DNA of 64,000 nt, from the NCBI GenBank assembly GCA_964517675.1, contig CAZFEL010000004.1, forward strand, positions 1 to 64,000. The letters run 5' to 3'. The notes under the pieces are model-generated. The model did not search any database. It was not told the origin of the DNA and saw only the letters and a program-made list of their open reading frames with translations. The stretch is from Asbonarchaeum sp964517675 (GTDB lineage Archaea; Nanohalarchaeota; Nanosalinia; Nanosalinales; Nanoanaerosalinaceae). Numbering within the stretch: position 1 is the stretch's first letter; each line of letters begins with the position of its first letter. Positions 47,480 through 54,591 of the stretch are shown piece by piece. The position numbers and the translations under genes are program-made.

Positions 47480-48673
47480 TCATTTCTTGATGTAGGTCTC
47501 CTCTGTCCCGAGGTGGGCGACAAGGAACCCGAGGGTCATCAGGGCCGACATGGCGAGGAACATGCCTTGGTAGCCGAGCAGTGAGGCCGTGGCGCCGGCG
47601 GTGATGGCGCCGACGATCCCGGCGATGCCCTGTGCTGTCTTCCTGAACCCGAGGATCTCGGCCTGCCGGTAGCTCGGGGCGACATCCCCGATGAACGCTG
47701 TCGATCCTGATGCGAGGGCCGAAAAGGAGAACCCGAGCAGGATGAACCCGGCGGCGAACTGGATCGGTGTCGTCGCGACCATGAAAACGAGCGGGACAGG
47801 GATCGAGAGCAGGAACCCCAGGGAGAAAACCTTCTTGCGCCCGATGCGGTCCGTGAGATCGCCGAACACGAGCATGAAGATGGCCTGGGTGCCGGGGTTG
47901 AGCGCTACCAGGAGTCCCATGAGCATATCGGGCAGTCCGCGGACCTGTGTGATGTAGACGACGATGAGTGAGAAGACCCCGATCGTCCCGGCCTTCCGGA
48001 GGGCGATGCCGGTGAGGAGGTAGATGAGGCCGTTTTTCTTGAAGACGCCGTCGTGACGGGAGGGGATGAGACGCTTGCGGATCTTCTGTCTGAGTGTCTC
48101 GAGTGTGAACTCGCCGTCACCGTCGCCGTCTTTCTCGAGGAACACGGAGGCCACGAGGGCCAGCATACCGGCTGTACCGAGGAACCAGAACGTTTCGGTG
48201 AACAGGAGGACGGTCAGGAGGATGCCGGCGGAGATACGGCCTGCGATGAACCCGATGGATTTCGAGGAGTTGAAGATCGACATGTTCCGTCCCCGGTGAC
48301 CCTGGTCGCCGTACTCGGAGGCTAGGGCGAGGGCGATCGGCGGGAACCCGGCGGCAAATGCGCCCATGATGAACTTGAGGACGAGGATGGTCGTTGTCGA
48401 TCCGGTGTATCCGAAAAGCGGGATGATGGCTGCGGACAGTCCGATGGAGGCCGCGAGCAGGGCCTTCCGGTGACCGGTTATATCGGAGATGGCGCCCCAG
48501 ACAGGTGCGAACATGAGAGTTCCTGCCCACCAGAGGGCCTCGAGGAGGCTGATGGCGAAATCGCTGGAACCCAGTGTCCCAAGGTACCGCTGCTGGACGG
48601 TGACGGCGGCGATGATGACGAAAAAGCGCAGGGACGTGGTCGTGGCTAGGGAGAGCTTCTTCCGGGAGAACAC
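47480..48673 (-). CDS. Major facilitator superfamily transporter
   Basis: A 397-residue protein with about twelve membrane helices. The MFS motif A between TM2 and TM3 reads GAISDITGHRKALL (about 60-73), and its second-half counterpart is GDLTDRIGRKKVFSLG (about 270-285). TM4-5 contain LALASEYGDQGHRGRNMSIF. It belongs to the DHA-like drug/solute efflux type by length and motif, but the substrate is unknown. The start is a GTG (48673), six bases after the upstream stop, so it is cotranscribed with the gene at 48680. Confidence 0.88.
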   Translation of the reverse strand: MFSRKKLSLATTTSLRFFVIIAAVTVQQRYLGTLGSSDFAISLLEALWWAGTLMFAPVWGAISDITGHRKALLAASIGLSAAIIPLFGYTGSTTTILVLKFIMGAFAAGFPPIALALASEYGDQGHRGRNMSIFNSSKSIGFIAGRISAGILLTVLLFTETFWFLGTAGMLALVASVFLEKDGDGDGEFTLETLRQKIRKRLIPSRHDGVFKKNGLIYLLTGIALRKAGTIGVFSLIVVYITQVRGLPDMLMGLLVALNPGTQAIFMLVFGDLTDRIGRKKVFSLGFLLSIPVPLVFMVATTPIQFAAGFILLGFSFSALASGSTAFIGDVAPSYRQAEILGFRKTAQGIAGIVGAITAGATASLLGYQGMFLAMSALMTLGFLVAHLGTEETYIKK

Positions 48674-48679
48674 GCAGGA

Positions 48680-49147
48680 TCACTCCTTCGCCCTGTCGAC
48701 CTTCTCGTACAGTGTGTGGAGCCGCTTTTCGTCCTTGTCGGTCAGTTTGTCCCTGTGCTTCAGACCGCGGTACTCCTGGATCAGGCTGCGATAGATCTTC
48801 TGGGCTTCGTGGAAATGCTTCTGGTCCGCGGCCTCGTGGCCGTGATCGAGCTTGTTCCTGAACCGCTCCAGTGGCGATGGATGCGGATCGTCTGAGCTGG
48901 TGCTGGAGTCAGGTCCGTCCTGGTCGTTCCTTTCTTCTCCGGGGGCCTCTTTCATTTCTGCCGCTTTTTCGGATGTCTGTGCTGTACCGGTATCATCCGT
49001 CGGCGCTTTACTGTCATTATCGGTGTATTCACTCTTTTTCTGGTCGTTGATGGGCTCCGTTCTGGATCTGTCGTCGTCTTTCATCTCGTCGAGTGCTTTA
49101 TCGAGTTCCTCGAGCTGGTCCTTGACGCGGTCCAGGTGCTCGTCCAT
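48680..49147 (-). CDS. Hypothetical protein with a disordered middle and helical ends
   Basis: A 155-residue protein. It starts with a coiled coil (DEHLDRVKDQLEELDKALDE), passes through about 60 residues of Ser/Thr/Asp/Glu-rich, low-complexity sequence, and ends in a helical region with KHFHEAQKIYRSLIQEYRGL that resembles a TPR-like or SPEAR-type pair of helices. No enzyme motif. First gene of a two-gene operon with the MFS transporter; a TATA-like box lies at 49168. Confidence 0.6.
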   Translation of the reverse strand: MDEHLDRVKDQLEELDKALDEMKDDDRSRTEPINDQKKSEYTDNDSKAPTDDTGTAQTSEKAAEMKEAPGEERNDQDGPDSSTSSDDPHPSPLERFRNKLDHGHEAADQKHFHEAQKIYRSLIQEYRGLKHRDKLTDKDEKRLHTLYEKVDRAKE

Positions 49148-49167
49148 GGGTGGAATGTCGGGTCTGT

Positions 49168-49175
49168 CATTTAAG
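49168..49175 (-). promoter_or_regulatory. TATA box for the gene at 48680 and the MFS gene
   Basis: Reverse-strand CTTAAATG lies 21-28 bases upstream of the ATG at 49147. Confidence 0.4.
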
Positions 49176-49233
49176 AAAACCACGGCATCGGTTGACAGGA
49201 AGGTACAAAAAGATGGACCGGGCTGGTATGTCT

Positions 49234-51042
49234 ATGAGCACGACGATTGTACCGGATACATCGATCATCATCGATGGTAAGTTGAGTGATCTTGTAGAAC
49301 GACATAAGCTGGACGGATCGAAGATACTGATAGCTGAAGTTGTTGTCGATGAACTTGAGAACCAGGCCAACAAGGGCCGCGAGATCGGGGATGCGGGCCT
49401 TGAGGAGATGAAAGAGCTCCAGGAGCTCGCCTCCTCCCGCGATATCACGATCGAGTTCACCGGCCGCAGGCCGACGATGGAGGAAAAAGAGCTGGCCGAA
49501 TCAGGCAGGCTGGATGCTATGATCCGTGATCTGGCCGAGGAACACGGTGCGACGCTGTACACGGCCGACCGTGTCCAGGCCCAGGTCGCGAAGGCACGCG
49601 GCATCGAGTACAGGTACTTCAAGAAGGAGGACGAGCGACTGCATTTCTCCGTCGAGGATTACTTCGATGACGAGACGATGTCCGTCCACCTGAAGGAAGA
49701 TGCCTGCCCGAAGGCGAAAAAGGGCAAGCCGGGTGAGATGGAGTACGTCGACCTCGACGATGAGGAGCTCTCGAATGCGGACATGGAGAAGCTTGCCAAG
49801 GAGACCTTCGAGACGGCAAAGAGCTCCCATGAGGGCCTGATCGAGCTGAACATGGATGGTGCGACGGTGATCCAGATGGGTGATCTCCGGATCGCGATCA
49901 CCCGACCGCCGTTCTCGGATAGGATCGAGATAACGGCCGTCCGCCCGCTGGCGAAGGTCGGGATGGATGATTACGAGCTCTCGGAGAAGTTCCGCGAGCG
50001 TCTCGAGGAGAAGGCAGAAGGCATCCTGATTGCGGGAGCACCGGGCCACGGCAAGTCGACGTTCGCACAGGCTCTTGCTGAGTATTACAACGAGCAGGGC
50101 CGGGTCGTCAAGACGATGGAGAAACCCCGGGACCTCCAGGTCGGACAGGACATAACCCAGTACTCCGCACTGGAGGACGAGATGGCCAACACGGCGGACG
50201 TCCTCCTGCTGGTCCGACCGGACTACACGGTCTATGACGAGGTCCGGAAGGATGAGGACTTCGAGGTCTTCGCGGACATGCGGCTGGCCGGTGTCGGGAT
50301 GATCGGGGTCGTCCACGCCAGCGAGGCACTGGATGCTGTCCAGCGACTGATTGGACGGGTGGAACTCGGTGTGATCCCCCAGGTTGTCGATACCGTGGTC
50401 TTCATCCGGGATGCGGAGGTCGCGAAGGTCTACAAGCTGGAGCTGACCGTCAAGGTCCCGACAGGCATGGTCGAGGACGATCTTGCCAGGCCTGTCATCC
50501 AGATCCTGGACTTCGAGACGGACACGCCGGAGTACGAGATCTACACCTACGGCGAGGAGACGGTCGTCATCCCTGTCGAGGAGGGTGAAGCGGCCGAATC
50601 TGAGTCACGGACTCAGGAGCTGGCGAAAGAACAGCTCAAACATGAGCTCAAGCGCCACGTGAAGGACCCGGAGATCGAGTTCGAGGGCCAGGATCGTGTG
50701 ACGCTGTACGTGGACGAGGATGACATCCCCCAGCTCATCGGGAAGGGAGGGGAAAACATCGAGAAGGTCGAGGACGATGTCGGTCTCTCGATCACCGTCG
50801 AGCCCCGTCAGCAGACCTTGAAGGACACGATTGATTTCGAGATCGAGGAGGTCGGCAACTCCGTAGCCGTGACGGTCGATCAGACGTACGCGGGTGAGCA
50901 GGCCCAGATCTACGATGGCGACACCCAGCTCGCGACCGCGACGGTCGGGAAAAGTGGTCAGATCCGGTTCAGCAAGGAGACCGATGTGGCGGGCAAGATC
51001 TTAGGGGCCTACACGGCCGAGCGGCTCCGGGTCCACATCTAG
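49234..51042 (+). CDS. PINA-type ATPase (PIN domain, VirB11-like ATPase, KH domain)
   Basis: A 602-residue three-domain protein. The N-terminal PIN domain (1-140) has IVPDTSIIIDG and RLDAMIRDLAE and LYTADRVQ for the acid cluster. The central VirB11/PilT-type ATPase (about 230-420) has Walker A IAGAPGHGKSTFAQAL, ADVLLLVRPD and the Arg-rich GMIGVVHASEALDAVQRLIG. The C-terminal KH-like part has DEDDIPQLIGKGGENIEKVE. The Sulfolobus homologue PINA promotes Holliday junction migration with Hjc. The ATG at 49234 lies about 25 bases after TACAAAAAG (49204-49212); ATG 49228 is possible. Confidence 0.92.
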   Translation: MSTTIVPDTSIIIDGKLSDLVERHKLDGSKILIAEVVVDELENQANKGREIGDAGLEEMKELQELASSRDITIEFTGRRPTMEEKELAESGRLDAMIRDLAEEHGATLYTADRVQAQVAKARGIEYRYFKKEDERLHFSVEDYFDDETMSVHLKEDACPKAKKGKPGEMEYVDLDDEELSNADMEKLAKETFETAKSSHEGLIELNMDGATVIQMGDLRIAITRPPFSDRIEITAVRPLAKVGMDDYELSEKFRERLEEKAEGILIAGAPGHGKSTFAQALAEYYNEQGRVVKTMEKPRDLQVGQDITQYSALEDEMANTADVLLLVRPDYTVYDEVRKDEDFEVFADMRLAGVGMIGVVHASEALDAVQRLIGRVELGVIPQVVDTVVFIRDAEVAKVYKLELTVKVPTGMVEDDLARPVIQILDFETDTPEYEIYTYGEETVVIPVEEGEAAESESRTQELAKEQLKHELKRHVKDPEIEFEGQDRVTLYVDEDDIPQLIGKGGENIEKVEDDVGLSITVEPRQQTLKDTIDFEIEEVGNSVAVTVDQTYAGEQAQIYDGDTQLATATVGKSGQIRFSKETDVAGKILGAYTAERLRVHI

Positions 51043-51248
51043 GTCTCGATCCGGGCGGCCAGCTCGTCGTTGCCGCTTTCCTCGAGGGCTTTTTTGATCT
51101 CGAGGCGGTAGAGGCTGGGGAGGTCGTTGACCTCGCTCATGTCCATGTCCTCGACGAGGTGGGTGACTTTCTTGAGGAGCTTCAGCCGTTCGAACTCCTG
51201 TTCTGAGAGCTCTTCGGCGGTCTCCTTGAGTTCTTCTTTGTCACCCAT
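51039..51248 (-). CDS. Small helical protein
   Basis: A 69-residue, all-helical, highly charged protein: KEELKETAEELSEQEFERLK, then LLKKVTHLVEDMDMSEVNDL and a last helix. No family recognised. It overlaps the stop of the convergent PINA gene by four bases. A TATA-like AATTTTTAACC (reverse strand, 51271-51280) supports the start. Confidence 0.6.
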   Translation of the reverse strand: MGDKEELKETAEELSEQEFERLKLLKKVTHLVEDMDMSEVNDLPSLYRLEIKKALEESGNDELAARIET

Positions 51249-51270
51249 ACTCTGTGCTTGGACACTGCTG

Positions 51271-51280
51271 GTTAAAAATT
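51271..51280 (-). promoter_or_regulatory. TATA box for the 69-residue helical protein gene
   Basis: Reverse-strand AATTTTTAAC lies 23-32 bases upstream of the ATG at 51248. Confidence 0.45.
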
Positions 51281-51314
51281 CTGTTTGATGGACGGGGTTA
51301 CTGAAGTGCTGAAG

Positions 51315-51322
51315 AAAAAAAA
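51315..51322 (-). terminator. T-run terminator after the gene at 51334
   Basis: Eight consecutive A on the forward strand, read as T8 on the reverse strand, follow the stop at 51334 by 12 bases. Runs of T after a gene are the usual archaeal termination signal. Confidence 0.55.
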
Positions 51323-51333
51323 GGAGGAGGGGG

Positions 51334-51822
51334 CTATACGCTCCCCAGTGTGACCTGTTCGTAGGCCTCGTCGGTCTCGCCCCACGGATCAACGTTGAGG
51401 ACGGTCTCGTCTTCCCATTCTTCGGCGGCATCTTCCATCGCGTCGAAGATGTCGTCGTCACTGATGTAGATGTGCTTGGTGTGACCGATGGCGACTGCTG
51501 CCGCGTAGCTGTCATTGTCGAACTCTTCGCCTGCCTCGGTGATGACGTATTCGGGAATCTGGTGATCCTCCTGCTGGCCTTCCTCGAAAGTAGGGAGACG
51601 AACCATTTCGTCGGTGACGAGGTCGTCGAGTTCTCTGTAGAGCTCGACGATGTCTTCTGTTCCCATCATGAGATTCTGTGCCTGTTCTGAGGCCTGGAGG
51701 TATTCCTCTGTTGTGTCGATGACGTTGTGGACGTCATATCCGTCGGGGACGTGTTCATCGAGTATCTCTCCTACCTGATCGGTCTCTTCGTCCCATAGTG
51801 TCTCATAGTCTTTCTGTACCAT
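51334..51822 (-). CDS. Hypothetical acidic protein
   Basis: A 162-residue soluble protein, helical and acidic. Blocks include DETDQVGEILDEHVPDGYDV, EEYLQASEQAQNLMMGTEDI, YAAAVAIGHTKHIYISDDDI and a C-terminal WGETDEAYEQ. The conserved-looking IGHTKHIYIS strand with two His could be a metal site, but no family is recognised. The ATG at 51822 fits a TATA-like box (reverse GTTATAACT, about 51847-51855). A T8 terminator follows. Confidence 0.55.
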   Translation of the reverse strand: MVQKDYETLWDEETDQVGEILDEHVPDGYDVHNVIDTTEEYLQASEQAQNLMMGTEDIVELYRELDDLVTDEMVRLPTFEEGQQEDHQIPEYVITEAGEEFDNDSYAAAVAIGHTKHIYISDDDIFDAMEDAAEEWEDETVLNVDPWGETDEAYEQVTLGSV

Positions 51823-51846
51823 TGTAGGGGTTCGTGAGGAGCAAAA

Positions 51847-51855
51847 AGTTATAAC
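51847..51855 (-). promoter_or_regulatory. TATA box for the gene at 51334
   Basis: Reverse-strand GTTATAACT lies about 25-33 bases upstream of the ATG at 51822. Confidence 0.4.
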
Positions 51856-51924
51856 GATAGTGGTGTGACCAAGGAGGGTCAATAGGCTGTGAGGGGGATG
51901 CTGTAGGAGGAAGGCTGTCCTCGC

Positions 51925-52671
51925 TTAGACGGTGAAGATGTTGTCGATGAACAGCATGATGATGAACCCGACGATGAACATGACGGTCGCGAGGGACTGG
52001 TAGCCGTGACCGTGGCTCTGTGGGATCATCTCTTTGAACACGACCGCCATCATCGCACCGGCCGCGAAGCCTGCCGCAAGCGGGAAGATCTCGGTGAAGA
52101 CCTGGACGAGCATGAACCCGAATACGGCCGCGATGGGCTCTGGTAGGGCTCCTGACATGGTTGTCAGGGCGATGTTTTTCAGCTTGCCGAGGCCCGTCTT
52201 ATCGGCCGGGACAGAGACGGCGAACCCGTCGGGGATGTTCTGGACACCGATCGCGAGACCGAGTGCCAGGCCGACACCCTCCAGCCCGGAGCCGAACGCG
52301 ATACCGATTGCCATGCCTTCTGGGACGTTGTGCAGTGTGATCGATCCCCCGATGAGCATGGCCTTTTTCTTGTACTCGCCGAGGCCGGTCTCGTCGAATC
52401 CGATATGGACATCGAGCTGCTGGTCGAGAACGAGGAGGAAGACCGCACCGACCGCCAGGCCTGCTGCGACCTCTGCCATGGTGCCGTACTCCATGCCGGG
52501 CAGGATGAGGGTGAACATGGAGGCGCCGATCATCACGCCGGCGGCAAGGGCGACCATGCCGTCGTAGAGCCGGTGTGTGATGTACCCGGACACGAGGATG
52601 GGCAATGCGCCTATCCCTGTGCATGCCCCTGCGATGAGTGAGACCAGCACGACGGTGGTGATATCCGACAT
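51925..52671 (-). CDS. ZIP-family divalent metal transporter
   Basis: A 248-residue protein with eight hydrophobic helices. The binuclear metal site motifs are HNVPEG in TM4 (about 114-119) and QNIPDG in TM5 (about 143-148), preceded by GVMIGASMFTLILPGMEYG in TM2. A short cytoplasmic loop with a His (DVHIGFDETGLGEYKKK) lies between TM3 and TM4. ZIP carriers take up zinc, iron or manganese. Of the GufA/ZupT type by length. Monocistronic. Confidence 0.92.
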   Translation of the reverse strand: MSDITTVVLVSLIAGACTGIGALPILVSGYITHRLYDGMVALAAGVMIGASMFTLILPGMEYGTMAEVAAGLAVGAVFLLVLDQQLDVHIGFDETGLGEYKKKAMLIGGSITLHNVPEGMAIGIAFGSGLEGVGLALGLAIGVQNIPDGFAVSVPADKTGLGKLKNIALTTMSGALPEPIAAVFGFMLVQVFTEIFPLAAGFAAGAMMAVVFKEMIPQSHGHGYQSLATVMFIVGFIIMLFIDNIFTV

Positions 52672-52711
52672 CGCTTCCTACAGGGGGTCGGGCGGAATTT
52701 CAATGCTTTGG

Positions 52712-53185
52712 TCAGCCGTCCCGGGCAAGGTCCTCGAAGACAGCGGTCTTCAGCTCCCGGTACCGGATCACTGTCGGCTCGTAGTCGAGCACGTACTCCC
52801 GGAGCGTCTCGCCCTCGATACTGTCGAGCTTGTCCTCGACGGCGTCAGGGTCCGTCTGGTAGTCGGTCGCATCGGGGAACTGCTGTCGTGTGAGATCGAT
52901 CTCCTCATCGTCGGCCTCGTTGAAGTAATGGGAGATGTGTTCGCCCTCATCGAAGTACTCGCTTTTCTCGCCTGCGTCCTCGATGACGGCATCGCGCCAG
53001 ATGATGTCCCCGCCCATCATGTCCTGGACGAGCAGTGCGGTCACGGCACACTGGCCATAGGATGGGTTGTCCTCGTCCCAGCCACTGGGGTTTGCGCTGG
53101 TGGATGCCGTCCATGCGTCCTCGATCGCGGTTTCGAGCTCCTCTCTGGTTATATCGTCGCCGTCCTGGATGTACTCCGATGTCAT
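52712..53185 (-). CDS. YunG-like protein with a possible Cys-His site
   Basis: A 157-residue protein similar in pattern to YunG: NPSYGQCAVTALLVQDMMGG (about 40-59), DIIWRDAVI, then HISHYFNEADDEEIDLTRQQ (about 83-102). The order GQCAVTA, His-Tyr-x-Asn and IDLTxxQF resembles a small cysteine-peptidase or transglutaminase-like core, with Cys46, His83 or 86 and Asp98 as possible site residues. Function of the family is unknown to me. It is monocistronic. Confidence 0.65.
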   Translation of the reverse strand: MTSEYIQDGDDITREELETAIEDAWTASTSANPSGWDEDNPSYGQCAVTALLVQDMMGGDIIWRDAVIEDAGEKSEYFDEGEHISHYFNEADDEEIDLTRQQFPDATDYQTDPDAVEDKLDSIEGETLREYVLDYEPTVIRYRELKTAVFEDLARDG

Positions 53186-53267
53186 CGCTGTATCCTCTAG
53201 CGGTATCGTGGAGTGAAGCTTTTGAATCCTGTCCCGGCCGGTGTCTGTTCCGGCAGTTCTGGATCAC

Positions 53268-53276
53268 TCTTTTAGC
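53268..53276 (+). promoter_or_regulatory. TATA-like box for nurA
   Basis: CTCTTTTAG lies 23-31 bases upstream of the ATG at 53299. Confidence 0.35.
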
Positions 53277-53298
53277 TTTCACCGGCTAACTGGGGATC

Positions 53299-54369
53299 AT
53301 GCCGGGGATCGAGGACGTGGTCGAGCGGATACGTGACCTGGAGCAGCGCCGGGAGGAGGTCGGTGAGACACTCGCCGATCTTGCCCTGGAGACGATCGGG
53401 TCCTCCCAGGTCCTCGAGGAGGGATTCATCCATGAGGTCGAGCCGGCGGACGTGGACGGGTCGACGGTCGCAGGTGTCGATGGCGGTGTGATACAGAAGG
53501 AGTTCCACGGCATCGATGTCGTTCTGACCAGGGCGGTCGGGGCCGTCTTCTCGTACGATGGCTCGGGACTCGAGACGTCCTCGTACGTGCCCCAGCGCAG
53601 TCCACGCCCGGAGGTGACCTGGATCGAGTCCCCGCTGGACCGTCAGGAGTTCAATCTCTCGACGTCGCTGCTCAGGCTGCAGAAAGAGATCGAGGCGGCC
53701 CGGCAGGCCCTCGAGCAGGACCCGGACATGCTGCTGCTGGATGGTTCGATCGTGCCCCAGTACACGGACCGGCCTGCCTCGGATGATTACTCGCGGACGT
53801 TCTACGATGATCTGATCGAGTCCTACTGCGAGCTGTTCGAGGAGGCCCTCGAGCGCGATATCCTGCTCGCCGGCGTGATCGAGGACAGCCGCGGGACGCG
53901 GCTCTGTGAGTCCCTGGCCGATGAGGAGATCTTCACGGAGGAGGCCCGGGAGGTCCTGGAGGCGAGCCAGGACACGAACATGCTGTCGTATGCCCTCTCT
54001 GGGGGCGAGCGGACCCCGGTGATGGCCTACACGGAGGAATACGAGAAGCATCCGACGTTACAGGATATCGGTGAGGCGGGGGAGGACGTCTACAACATCT
54101 ACCTGCGGACCGCCCGGGACGACAGACCGGTCCGGGTGGACTTCCTGGCCCGTGGTGATCCTGTTGAGACCGTGGAGGAGGTAGCATCGCTGATCATGCC
54201 GCTGTGTTCGTTCTCCTCGACCTACGGTATCCCGTCGGTCCTGATCGAGGCGGACCAGCGGGCGAAGCTGTCCCAGTCGGATCTGGAGCTGTTCGAGTCC
54301 AGGCTCCGCTCGGTCGTCGGCCCGATGCCGGGGATCGAGGATCTCCGCAGGGACTCCCGACCGTTCTGA
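53299..54369 (+). CDS. nurA: NurA-like 5'-3' nuclease
   Basis: A 356-residue protein with a NurA domain. The active-site acids lie in VAGVDGGVIQ (about 58-67), PDMLLLDGSIVPQ (about 141-153), LAGVIEDSRGTRL (about 194-206) and near VYNIYLRT. NurA works with the HerA helicase in end resection during archaeal recombination. HerA, Mre11 and Rad50 are not in this window. It has its own promoter. Confidence 0.88.
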   Translation: MPGIEDVVERIRDLEQRREEVGETLADLALETIGSSQVLEEGFIHEVEPADVDGSTVAGVDGGVIQKEFHGIDVVLTRAVGAVFSYDGSGLETSSYVPQRSPRPEVTWIESPLDRQEFNLSTSLLRLQKEIEAARQALEQDPDMLLLDGSIVPQYTDRPASDDYSRTFYDDLIESYCELFEEALERDILLAGVIEDSRGTRLCESLADEEIFTEEAREVLEASQDTNMLSYALSGGERTPVMAYTEEYEKHPTLQDIGEAGEDVYNIYLRTARDDRPVRVDFLARGDPVETVEEVASLIMPLCSFSSTYGIPSVLIEADQRAKLSQSDLELFESRLRSVVGPMPGIEDLRRDSRPF

Positions 54370-54386
54370 GCCGGGCCGGCAGAAGC

Positions 54387-54395
54387 ATTTTTAAC
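54387..54395 (+). promoter_or_regulatory. TATA box for the short frame before thrS
   Basis: ATTTTTAAC is 29-37 bases upstream of an ATG at 54424 that follows TGTGATCCCA, a form of the local ribosome-binding motif. Confidence 0.45.
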
Positions 54396-54423
54396 CCTTG
54401 CTATCAATCCTGATGTGATCCCA

Positions 54424-54519
54424 ATGAAGGGTGGATGTTTTACCGAGAGGTTGCGGAGAGCCAATTTTCGTACGGTCACGGAAGCGGTTCCGGAATCTTT
54501 CGCACTGTGGGCACGATAA
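54424..54519 (+). CDS. Possible 31-residue peptide upstream of thrS
   Basis: A short frame with its own TATA box and ribosome-binding motif (TGTGATCCCAATG). The peptide MKGGCFTERLRRANFRTVTE ends ALWAR. It carries three Thr codons and is followed by a weak stem CCGGC/GCCGG (54530-54552) just before thrS. It could be a leader peptide, a real small protein, or an RNA gene read by chance. Together with the stem it occupies most of the 222-base gap. Confidence 0.35.
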   Translation: MKGGCFTERLRRANFRTVTEAVPESFALWAR

Positions 54520-54591
54520 CCCCGTTCCCCCGGCGATCCTGAATGCTGCCGGAGTAAATCCTTCTCGTTCTCACCGACTGAGGTGTGATAG

